Origin: JAWLGW01 sp964569055
GTDB lineage: Bacteria; Planctomycetota; J058
Assembly: GCA_964569055.1 (NCBI GenBank)
Contig: CAZMSZ010000152.1
Location: 1 to 16,233, forward strand
DNA length: 16,233 nucleotides
Reading direction: 5' to 3'
Both the position numbers and the translations under genes were made by a program. Shown in pieces: positions 1 through 6,048 of the stretch (position 1 is the first letter of the stretch; every line of letters begins with the position of its first letter). Under the pieces are notes generated by a model. It worked only from the letters and a program-made list of their open reading frames with translations, did not search any database and was not told where the DNA came from.

Positions 1-1089
1 CGTCTTCCCGGTCGCCACGTAGATCGCGCCCGCGGCGAAGAACAGCGTGATCTTCCCGAAGGCGTGGGTCGCGATGTGCAGCCCGCCGCCGACGATCCCG
101 AGCTTGGTCCCGAGCGCCGCCCCCAGCACGATGTACCCCAGCTGCCCGACGGTGGAGTAGGCGAGCCGCGCCTTGAGGTTGTCCTGATACAGCGCCACGA
201 CCGAGGCGATCACCACGGTGGCGGCCGCCAGGCCCATCACGAAGTCGGCGCTCCCGGCCTCGGCCACCCCGTCCACGCCGAACACGTAGACCGCCACCTT
301 GAGCACGCAGAACACGCCCGCCTTGACCACCGCCACCGCGTGCAGGAGCGCGCTGACCGGCGTGGGCGCGACCATGGCGGCCGGCAGCCAGAAGTGGAGC
401 GGCATCACCGCCGCCTTGCCGATCCCGAGCACGAACATGACCAGCAGCGCCGCGCGCAGCCCGGGCGAGAGCTCCGCCAGCGTCCCGCCCGCGGCGAACC
501 CGTCGCTCCCCGTGAGCGCCCACACCGCGATGATCGCGAGCAGGAACAGGCTCATGGAGCTCCCGAACAGGAAGCCGACGTAGATCCGCCCCGCGCGCCG
601 CGCCTCGGCCGAGCCGTGGTGCGTGACGAGCGGGTAGGTGACGACGCTCAGCGCCTCGTAGCAGAGGAACAGCGTGAACAGGTTGCCCGCGAACGCGATC
701 CCCATCACGCTGGCGAGGGCGAGCGCGAAGCACACGTAGAACCGCGTCTGGTTCTGCTCGTGGTGCCCCCGCATGTAGCCGATCGAGTAGAGCGAGTTGG
801 GCAGCCACAGGGCCGCGGCGACCAGGGCGTAGAGGAGGCCGAGCGGCTCCACCCGGAACGCGAGCGACAGCCCGCCGACCAGGGTCGGCCCCTGCCACGA
901 GGGCGCGCCCGGGTCGAGGGCCGGGAGCGCGAGCACCGCGGGCGCGAGCAGGAGCACGCCCACGAACAGGGCCGCCGCCGTGAGCAGGGTCACCGCCTCG
1001 CGCAGGTTGGGCCAGCGGCCGACCAGCCCGATCCCGACCGCGCCGGCGACGGGGAGCAGCGCGAGCCACAGCGGCGAGGGCGCGTTCAT
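1..1089 (-). CDS. Proton-translocating antiporter subunit, Mrp/NuoN-like (partial, 3' end outside window)
   Basis: This is an integral membrane subunit of the proton-conducting family shared by MrpA/MrpD and complex I NuoL/M/N. The reading frame is open from an ATG at 1087-1089 to the left edge, giving 363 codons with no stop. The predicted protein is almost entirely hydrophobic helices. It has the family hallmarks: a membrane glutamate in a CYEALS context near residue 145, a lysine in GIGKAA near 225 followed by PLHFWLPAA, and a downstream LLHAVAVVKAG segment. These charged residues form the proton path in known homologues. The ATG overlaps the TGA of the upstream D subunit (ATGA), so translation is probably coupled. 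It is a second D-type subunit rather than a duplicate, because the sequences differ. The family and its role are confident. Which Mrp letter it deserves is not, since the C-terminus is missing. Confidence 0.9.
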   Translation of the reverse strand, partial: MNAPSPLWLALLPVAGAVGIGLVGRWPNLREAVTLLTAAALFVGVLLLAPAVLALPALDPGAPSWQGPTLVGGLSLAFRVEPLGLLYALVAAALWLPNSLYSIGYMRGHHEQNQTRFYVCFALALASVMGIAFAGNLFTLFLCYEALSVVTYPLVTHHGSAEARRAGRIYVGFLFGSSMSLFLLAIIAVWALTGSDGFAAGGTLAELSPGLRAALLVMFVLGIGKAAVMPLHFWLPAAMVAPTPVSALLHAVAVVKAGVFCVLKVAVYVFGVDGVAEAGSADFVMGLAAATVVIASVVALYQDNLKARLAYSTVGQLGYIVLGAALGTKLGIVGGGLHIATHAFGKITLFFAAGAIYVATGKT

Positions 1090-2615
1090 CCCTGCCCTCC
1101 CGCGATCGCGCCGACCGCCGCCTCGAGCAGGCGCCGCACCGGCTCGCCGCCCCCCGTGCAGCCCAGCACCACGCTGCCGGCGGCGAGCAGCCAGGCGGGC
1201 AGCAGCATCGAGGGCGGCGCCTCGCCGACCTGCGGCCCCTCGTCTTCGCGCCCGAACAGCATGGGCTCGATCAGCCGCAGGCAGTAGACCACCGCCAGGA
1301 GCGACCCCACGAGCACCGCGACCGCCACGCCCCAGTGGCCCGTGCTGACCGCGGCGCTGACGAGGTACCACTTGCTGAGGAACCCGCCGGTCAGCGGGAT
1401 CCCGACCAGGCCCAGGCAGGCGACCACGATCGCGGCGGCGGTCAGGGGCATCTTCTTGGCGAGCCCGCGCAGGTCCTCGAGCCGGCCCGCGCCCGCCCGG
1501 TAGATCACCGCCCCGATCGCCACGAACAGCGCGCCCTTGACCAGGGCGTGGTTGAGCATGTGGAGCAGCGCGCCCGTGAGCCCGGTCTCGGTGTGCAGCC
1601 CCAGCCCGAGCGCCATGTAGCCGATCTGGGCCACGCTCGAGAACGCGAGCAGCCGCTTGACGTCCGTCTGCTGGATCGCCATCAGCGAGCCGTGCAGGAT
1701 CGCCAGGCAGGCGAGCACGGTCATGGCCTCGCCCGCGAAGCTCTCGAGCGCGAAGGCCGCGCCGAAGATCGTGAAGAAGAAGCGCAGCGCCACGTAGATC
1801 CCCACCTTGGTCGCGGTGCTCGCGAGCAGGGCGGTCACCGCCGAGGGGGCGTAGGTGTAGGCGCCCGGCAGCCACTGGTGCAGCGGGAACAGGCCCATCT
1901 TGATGGTGACGCCCACCAGGATCATGGCGAACGCCGCGATCACCGTCCGGTTGGGCCCGAGCGCCTGGAGCTGCTGGGCCATGTCGGCCATGTTGAGCGT
2001 GCCCGTGACCATGATCAGGTAGCCGATCCCGACCAGGAGGAAGCTCGCGCCGACCGTGCCCATCAGCAGGTAGTGGAAGCTGGCCGTGAGCGCCCGCCGG
2101 TCGCGCCCCTTGCCCATGGCGATCAGGGCGTAGCTCGTGAGCGATGTGATCTCGAGCAGCACGTACACGTTGAAGGCGTCGCCCGTGATCGTGATGCCCA
2201 GCATGCCCGTGAGGCAGAGGAGGTACGCGGCGTAGAAGAAGTGCAGCCGGTCCTCGGGCACCTCGCGCGCCACGGAGAGGCGCGCGAACGGGGTCACGAC
2301 GGCCGCCACGCCCGCCACGAGCACCAGCACCAGCGCGTTGAGCCCGTCCACCCGGTACTCGATCCCGATCGGCACCAGCCCGGCCACCCCCTCGAGCGGG
2401 ACCGGGCTCCAGCCGCCGATGTCGAACGAGATCCGCCCCTCGGGCGCGACGAGCACCTTGGACGCCAGCCACAGGGTCAGCCCGAACAGGGCGGTGGTGG
2501 TGGCCACGGTGAGCGGCCAGGCGCGGCCGCGCTGACCGACCAGCGCCACCACGAGCGCGGCGAGGAGCGGGCCGACCACGATCAGGGCCGGGAGGTTGAG
2601 TTCGAGCGCGCTCAC
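1086..2615 (-). CDS. mrpD: Na+/H+ antiporter subunit D (MrpD/MnhD family)
   Basis: A 509-residue polytopic membrane protein of normal MrpD length, forming one of the large proton-translocating subunits of the Mrp complex. Visible family signatures are the membrane glutamate in LLEITSLTSYALIAMG, a lysine in GVTIKMGLFPLHQWLPGAY, then SAVTALLASTATKVGIY and a QQTDVKRLLAFSSVAQIGY segment. All lie in the order expected of the Proton_antipo_M domain. It starts at a GTG (2613-2615) that overlaps the TGA of mrpC as GTGA, and its own TGA overlaps the next ATG, so it sits in a translationally coupled operon. The family also contains NuoM/NuoN. The mrpEFG and mrpBC neighbours make a cation/proton antiporter the better reading than complex I. 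Confidence 0.93.
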   Translation of the reverse strand: MSALELNLPALIVVGPLLAALVVALVGQRGRAWPLTVATTTALFGLTLWLASKVLVAPEGRISFDIGGWSPVPLEGVAGLVPIGIEYRVDGLNALVLVLVAGVAAVVTPFARLSVAREVPEDRLHFFYAAYLLCLTGMLGITITGDAFNVYVLLEITSLTSYALIAMGKGRDRRALTASFHYLLMGTVGASFLLVGIGYLIMVTGTLNMADMAQQLQALGPNRTVIAAFAMILVGVTIKMGLFPLHQWLPGAYTYAPSAVTALLASTATKVGIYVALRFFFTIFGAAFALESFAGEAMTVLACLAILHGSLMAIQQTDVKRLLAFSSVAQIGYMALGLGLHTETGLTGALLHMLNHALVKGALFVAIGAVIYRAGAGRLEDLRGLAKKMPLTAAAIVVACLGLVGIPLTGGFLSKWYLVSAAVSTGHWGVAVAVLVGSLLAVVYCLRLIEPMLFGREDEGPQVGEAPPSMLLPAWLLAAGSVVLGCTGGGEPVRRLLEAAVGAIAGGQG

Positions 2616-3001
2616 CCGCCGGCCTGCCGATCCTCGATGTCCGCCAGCTCGTCGGCCTCGATCGTGCCGTAGGCGCGCTTGATGTTCACGATCAGCGCCA
2701 GCGCCACGGCGAGCGTGCTGACCGAGACCACGATCGCCGTCAGGATCAGCACGTGCGGCAGCGGGTTGGTGTAGAGGTGCTCGGCGGCGGCGTCGTGGCC
2801 GCCGAAGAAGATCGGCGCCTCGCCCGACTCGCCGTCGCGGCTGACGACCCCCATCGAGATGTAGAAGATGAAGATCCCCGTCTGGAACAGCGAGAGGCCG
2901 ATCACCTTCTTGACGAGGTTGGGCTTCGCGATCGAGGCGTACAGGCCCAGCATCATCAGGAGGACGTAGACCCAGTAGTTGAACAGGCCGAGCGCCTCCA
3001 C
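2612..3001 (-). CDS. mrpC: Na+/H+ antiporter subunit C (MrpC/MnhC, NuoK-like)
   Basis: A small 129-residue membrane protein of the NuoK/MrpC family, expected to have three transmembrane helices. The first helix contains YWVYVLLMMLGLYASIA. It is followed by the characteristic PNLVKKVIGLSLFQTGIFIFYI stretch, then PHVLILTAIVVSVSTLAVALAL near the C-terminus. A loop of about 25 residues containing GGHDAAAEHLYTNP joins helices two and three, as in MrpC. The C-terminal tail is short and acidic. The start is a GTG at 2999-3001, two bases after the mrpB stop; its TGA overlaps the mrpD GTG. It probably packs against the D subunit to complete the proton channel. Confidence 0.93.
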   Translation of the reverse strand: MEALGLFNYWVYVLLMMLGLYASIAKPNLVKKVIGLSLFQTGIFIFYISMGVVSRDGESGEAPIFFGGHDAAAEHLYTNPLPHVLILTAIVVSVSTLAVALALIVNIKRAYGTIEADELADIEDRQAGG

Positions 3002-3003
3002 GG

Positions 3004-3444
3004 CTACGCCTCCACCATCTCGCTGAACACGGTCACCATGACCGAGCTGACGGTGAGGCCCACGCCGAGCTCGACCAGGGTCATGCCCCAGGCCTGGAAC
3101 ACCGGGCTGTGCCCGGCTTGGCCGGCCTGGAACGCCGGGTCGAGCAGGTCGTAGGCGAGGAACGGGCCGCCGCGCAGCGTGGAGACCACGCCCACCCCGG
3201 CGTAGATCAGGACGCCGAGCGGGGCGCCGATGTCGGTGAAGCGGCGCGGCACGGCGCGCCGCGCCGCCTCCTGCCCGTTGATCAGCGCGTACAGGATGTA
3301 GGCCGCGGCGACGATCACGCCGCCCTGGAACCCGCCGCCCGGGCCCCCCTCGCCGTGCGTGATCACGTACAGCCCGAACGTGACGATGAACGGCGCGAGG
3401 ACCGCCGCGACCTGCCGGAGGACGTCCTGCTCGTGGATCTTCAC
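3004..3444 (-). CDS. mrpB: Na+/H+ antiporter subunit B (MrpB/MnhB)
   Basis: A 146-residue membrane protein of the MnhB domain family. The diagnostic segment is HGEGGPGGGFQGGVI, about 30 residues from the start, followed by several hydrophobic helices and a final VELGVGLTVSSVMVTVF. The frame is open further upstream to 3891, but that extension is arginine-rich and overlaps the preceding gene in another frame. The GTG at 3442-3444 is chosen because it begins VKIHEQDVLRQVAAV, a typical MnhB N-terminus, and overlaps the upstream TGA as GTGA. In Mrp complexes this subunit is essential for antiport but does not itself carry the main proton path. Confidence 0.92.
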   Translation of the reverse strand: MKIHEQDVLRQVAAVLAPFIVTFGLYVITHGEGGPGGGFQGGVIVAAAYILYALINGQEAARRAVPRRFTDIGAPLGVLIYAGVGVVSTLRGGPFLAYDLLDPAFQAGQAGHSPVFQAWGMTLVELGVGLTVSSVMVTVFSEMVEA

Positions 3445-4022
3445 GCGCCCTCCTCCGGACGCGCGGGAGAGGTCCGCTCCGGGTCGTCGGTCCGCCGCAG
3501 CAGGAGGATCATGCTCATGCCGGCGGTGAAGATCACCGCCGTCTCGAACAGGGTGTCGTAGCCGCGGTAGCTGGCGAGCACCGCCGTGACCATGTTCGGC
3601 GCGTGGGTGGCGTGGTGGCCCTCCTCGCTCATGTAGAACCGGGCGGCGCGGGTGTGGATCGGCGCGGTCGGGTCGCCGATCCGCGGCATGTCGAGCGTGC
3701 CGTAGATCAGCGCCGCGCCGAGCGCCAGCGCCGCCAGGAACGAGGGGACGTGCAGCCGCGGCGGATACTTCTCCTTGGCCCCCTCGCGGCGTGAGCCCAG
3801 GTGGATCAACGAGGCGATCAAGAGGATCGTCGAGATCCCGGCCCCGACCGCGGCCTCGGTGAAGGCGACGTCGAGCGCGCGCATGCCGCACCAGATCAGC
3901 GCCATGAGCAGGCTGTACACGCCGAGCAGGATCGTGGCGACGAACAGGTTGCGCGCGCGGACCACCGTGACCCCGGTGACGAGCACCAGCAGGAGCAGGA
4001 AGGCCGCGATCACCTGAGCCAT
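3441..4022 (-). CDS. MbhD/MbhE-like subunit (MrpA C-terminal domain joined to MrpB N-terminal region)
   Basis: A 193-residue membrane protein made of two known pieces. Residues 1 to about 80 are a DUF4040/MbhD domain with RARNLFVATILLGVYSLLMA and the conserved glutamate in DVAFTEAAVGAGISTILL. In canonical Mrp this is the C-terminal part of the giant MrpA. Residues from about 95 to the end resemble MbhE or the MrpB N-terminal region, ending in DTLFETAVIFTAGMSMILLL. The chosen ATG (4020-4022) shares one base with the mrpG stop (TGATG). The longer frame to 4106 begins with low-complexity sequence antiparallel to mrpG coding sense and is rejected. The domain split implies that the NuoL-like part of MrpA, if present, is encoded separately, probably beyond the left edge. 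Confidence 0.88.
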   Translation of the reverse strand: MAQVIAAFLLLLVLVTGVTVVRARNLFVATILLGVYSLLMALIWCGMRALDVAFTEAAVGAGISTILLIASLIHLGSRREGAKEKYPPRLHVPSFLAALALGAALIYGTLDMPRIGDPTAPIHTRAARFYMSEEGHHATHAPNMVTAVLASYRGYDTLFETAVIFTAGMSMILLLRRTDDPERTSPARPEEGA

Positions 4023-4372
4023 CACGGGCGCCCCTCCTCGCTCGAGGTCTCGCTCGGCGGCGGCGTCGGGTCGGGCCGGCGCCAGGGCTGCCGCCCGTCC
4101 AGCCACGCCGCGCGCGCGATCGCGTGCGTCGAGGCGGGGGTGGTGAACAGCAGGAACAGCGCGATCAGCGCCAGCTTGGCGCCGAGCTGCAGGCTGTCGG
4201 CCCGCAACACGAGCGCCGTCAGGATCAGGACCTGCGCCAGGCTGTCGTTCTTGCCGGCGGGGTGCAGCCGGGTGAAGAAGTCGGGCATGCGCAGCACACC
4301 GACCGCGCTCGTGAGCGCTATGAAGCAGCCCACCCCGAGCAGGACCCCACTCGTGACCTCGAGCCCGCTCAT
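4022..4372 (-). CDS. mrpG: Na+/H+ antiporter subunit G (MrpG/MnhG)
   Basis: A 116-residue small membrane subunit of the PhaG/MnhG/YufB family. The diagnostic stretch GVLRMPDFFTRLHPAGKND lies around residues 25-43, between the first and second helices. It is followed by SLAQVLILTALVL and LALIALFLLFTTPASTHAIARAA. The C-terminal 25 residues are hydrophilic and proline/acid-rich. The ATG at 4370-4372 shares one base with the mrpF TGA, giving TGATG, and its own TGA overlaps the next ATG in the same way. The length is normal for MrpG. It acts as an accessory subunit of the antiporter. Confidence 0.94.
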   Translation of the reverse strand: MSGLEVTSGVLLGVGCFIALTSAVGVLRMPDFFTRLHPAGKNDSLAQVLILTALVLRADSLQLGAKLALIALFLLFTTPASTHAIARAAWLDGRQPWRRPDPTPPPSETSSEEGRP

Positions 4373-4629
4373 CAGCCGAGCCGCGCCTCCTGCACCAGCT
4401 TGAGGATCGCGACCGTGGTCACGAAGTTCACCAGGGCGTAGACCAGCGCCACGTCCACGAACAGGAGCGGCCGCTCGGTGGAGAACCCCAGCACCGCCAC
4501 CAGGAGCACCGTCTTGGTCCCGAGCGCGTTGGTCGCCAGGATCCGATCGAACACCGTGGGCCCGGCCAGGGCCCGCGCCAGGAACAGCAGGATCGCCACC
4601 AGGAGCGCCACGGCGGTCGCGGTCAGCAC
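4372..4629 (-). CDS. mrpF: Na+/H+ antiporter subunit F (MrpF/MnhF)
   Basis: An 85-residue three-helix membrane protein of the MrpF/PhaF family, of normal length. The family pattern is visible as GPTVFDRILATNALGTKTV, including the membrane aspartate, followed by FVDVALVYALVNFVTTVAIL. A GTG at 4627-4629 is the likely start; it lies one base beyond the TGA of mrpE. The stop overlaps the mrpG start. In studied Mrp complexes subunits E, F and G form a module at one end of the assembly. Confidence 0.94.
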   Translation of the reverse strand: MLTATAVALLVAILLFLARALAGPTVFDRILATNALGTKTVLLVAVLGFSTERPLLFVDVALVYALVNFVTTVAILKLVQEARLG

Positions 4630-4630
4630 G

Positions 4631-5158
4631 TCAGGCCTCCGCCCCGCGCGGGGGCTCGAGGGCGGCGACCCGCGCGTGCATGCCGCCGTCGAGCACGCCC
4701 TCGGCGTCGCCGCGCGTGAGCGAGTGGATCAAGAACCGGTCGGGGCGCGCGTCGAGCGTGACCGTCCCCGGCGTCATGGTGATCGAGTTGGCGTACAGCG
4801 CGCGGCCCGTGGCCGTGTGCAGCTCGACGGGCGCCTCGAACATCTGGGGGTCGATCGGCAGGCGCGGGTCCCACACGATCCGGATCACGCGCGCGTTCGC
4901 GACGATCACCTCCTTGAGCAGCCACGGGAAGTACGTCAACGCGGCGCGCAGCAGGCGGAGCGCGCCCCAGTCGCGGATCATGAGCCCGCGGCGCGCCACC
5001 CCCACCGTGACCGCGATCGCGGTCACCACGCCGGAGCCGACCAGGAAGGGGTTGGTCAGCTCGCCCGACATGGCCGCCCAGAAGGCGAGCAGCAGGGCGA
5101 GCACCCAGAACCAGTGCACGATCACCGCCTCGGGGGAAGCAGGCCGACGGTTTGCCAC
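4631..5158 (-). CDS. mrpE: Na+/H+ antiporter subunit E (MrpE/MnhE)
   Basis: A 175-residue protein of the MnhE family. Two N-terminal helices (VHWFWVLALLLAFWAAMSG and PFLVGSGVVTAIAVTVGVA) precede a soluble domain. That domain holds the diagnostic YANSITMTPGTVTLD motif around residue 125 and a following FLIHSL segment. The listed start is a GTG at 5156-5158 with only a weak upstream Shine-Dalgarno. Internal GTG codons at 5125 and 5119 are plausible alternatives, because GAGG lies just upstream and the protein would then start directly at the first helix. It is the first mrp gene and lies 35 bp after the zinc-ribbon gene stop. No separate promoter is evident, so read-through from rpsU is possible. 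Confidence 0.92.
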   Translation of the reverse strand: MANRRPASPEAVIVHWFWVLALLLAFWAAMSGELTNPFLVGSGVVTAIAVTVGVARRGLMIRDWGALRLLRAALTYFPWLLKEVIVANARVIRIVWDPRLPIDPQMFEAPVELHTATGRALYANSITMTPGTVTLDARPDRFLIHSLTRGDAEGVLDGGMHARVAALEPPRGAEA

Positions 5159-5193
5159 GACCGCCCGGCCACCCGCGGCGATCGACGAAGGGA

Positions 5194-5526
5194 CTAGAGG
5201 AACGTCCCGATCTTCTCGAAGGCGAGCGCCACTACGCCGCAGCGCGGACAGGGGTGTCGGTCGAGGCGCTCGCCCTTCAGCGTCGCGATCCTGTAGCGGT
5301 GCGCCGCGTCGAGCACGAGCGCCTGCCCGCAGCCCGAGCAGGCCGCCGCAGGCAGCGGCTGACCGAGGTACAGGAGCACGCTCTCGAGCCGCCCGCAGCA
5401 GGGGGCCCGAAAGAGGTCGCGGTGGCAGACGTCATGTTGCCCGATCTCGCCGTGCGTGGCGCCGAGGCGCAGGTCGGTCTCGCCATGACCGCAGGCGGCG
5501 CACTCCGCCCGCAGGACCCAGCCCAC
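5194..5526 (-). CDS. Cysteine-rich zinc-ribbon protein of unknown function
   Basis: A 110-residue soluble protein with three CxxC pairs (C9/C12, C63/C66, C93/C96) plus C34 and the adjacent C43-C44. Several histidines lie nearby (H14, H25, H31, H35, H91). The pairs fit two zinc ribbons, or one ribbon plus a further metal site. No catalytic motif is visible. The GTG start (5524-5526) is 22 bases after the rpsU stop. The frame stays open further upstream into rpsU, but the first CxxC pair directly follows this GTG. Tight linkage to rpsU suggests co-transcription and possibly a role in RNA binding or redox/metal sensing; that is inference only. I do not recognise a named family. Confidence 0.75.
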   Translation of the reverse strand: MGWVLRAECAACGHGETDLRLGATHGEIGQHDVCHRDLFRAPCCGRLESVLLYLGQPLPAAACSGCGQALVLDAAHRYRIATLKGERLDRHPCPRCGVVALAFEKIGTFL

Positions 5527-5548
5527 CCCGGCGCCGCCGACGTGTCCG

Positions 5549-5842
5549 CTAGGTCTCGCTCGAGGTCTCGTCGCCGACGACTACGCGCGCGCGCTGCTGG
5601 CGACGGACGCGGTCGAGCTTCCGCCGCATGCGCTCCTGCGCCTTGCGCTCGGCCCGGCGGCGGTTGCGCTCCGACTTGCGCATCTCGCGACGGCGCACGT
5701 CGCTGGGCTTCTCGTAGTACCGCTTGGCGCGGACGATCTTGGTGATCCCGGCGCGCTCGCACAGGCGCTTGAAGCGGCGCAGGGCGCGCTCGACGGGCTC
5801 GTCCTTCTTGACGACGACGCTGACGTTGGGCTTGGTTGCCAT
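5549..5842 (-). CDS. rpsU: 30S ribosomal protein bS21 with basic C-terminal extension
   Basis: A 97-residue bS21. The core is clear: VERALRRFKRLCERAGI, then KRYYEKPSDVRRREM, the typical S21 helix-helix pattern around residues 17-55. The protein is longer than the usual roughly 60-70 residues; residues from about 58 to 85 form a very arginine-rich helix, ending in an acidic DETSSET tail. bS21 sits on the small subunit near the anti-Shine-Dalgarno and helps initiation. The ATG at 5840-5842 is preceded by a strong GGAGAGAG ribosome site about 9 bases upstream. A sigma70-like promoter lies 50-77 bases further up. It heads a transcript that probably continues into the zinc-ribbon gene. Confidence 0.95.
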   Translation of the reverse strand: MATKPNVSVVVKKDEPVERALRRFKRLCERAGITKIVRAKRYYEKPSDVRRREMRKSERNRRRAERKAQERMRRKLDRVRRQQRARVVVGDETSSET

Positions 5843-5891
5843 GAACGAACGCTCTCTCCGGCGCCCCTCGTGAGGCGCAGCTTGGGCGCAA

Positions 5892-5919
5892 ATGCTACTC
5901 CATATCGCGGCGATGGCAA
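5892..5919 (-). promoter_or_regulatory. Sigma70-like promoter for rpsU
   Basis: On the minus strand, TTGCCA (5914-5919) and TAGCAT (5892-5897) are separated by 16 bases. They match the -35 consensus at 5 of 6 positions and the -10 consensus at 4 of 6. The site lies in one of the few AT-richer stretches of the window, about 50 bases upstream of the rpsU ATG. Expression of a ribosomal protein gene is expected here. Confidence 0.55.
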
Positions 5920-6035
5920 GGCGAACGGTCGAGCCGGCGAGCCTCGGCTCGGCGCGTGGGCTCGCGCCTCCAAGCCGTTGTCGATCCGGCGGATAGCGCC
6001 CGGGTCGAGCTCCCGGGGGCGTCGGGGGTCCTCGC

Positions 6036-6041
6036 TATCCT
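6036..6041 (+). promoter_or_regulatory. Possible -10 element for a leaderless recQ transcript
   Basis: TATCCT ends seven bases before the preferred GTG start of recQ. That spacing would put the transcription start at the start codon. No Shine-Dalgarno is visible before this GTG, which fits a leaderless mRNA. I find no matching -35, so this is weak. Confidence 0.25.
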
Positions 6042-6048
6042 CGCGGGC

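Noticed and set aside
64..2672. Long plus-strand open frames opposite the two mrpD-type genes
   Set aside because: Their translations are Arg/Glu/His/Gln-rich with no domain, and they lie antisense to clear membrane proteins. This is the usual shadow of high-GC coding DNA.
1..3001. Complex I (NuoK/M/N) as an alternative for the membrane subunits
   Set aside because: The neighbouring MrpE, MrpF, MrpG and MnhB signatures are specific to the Mrp family, and no quinone- or NADH-binding subunits are present.
3445..3891. N-terminally extended version of mrpB
   Set aside because: The extension overlaps the preceding gene out of frame and is Arg/Gly/His-rich; the GTG at 3444 gives the standard MnhB N-terminus.
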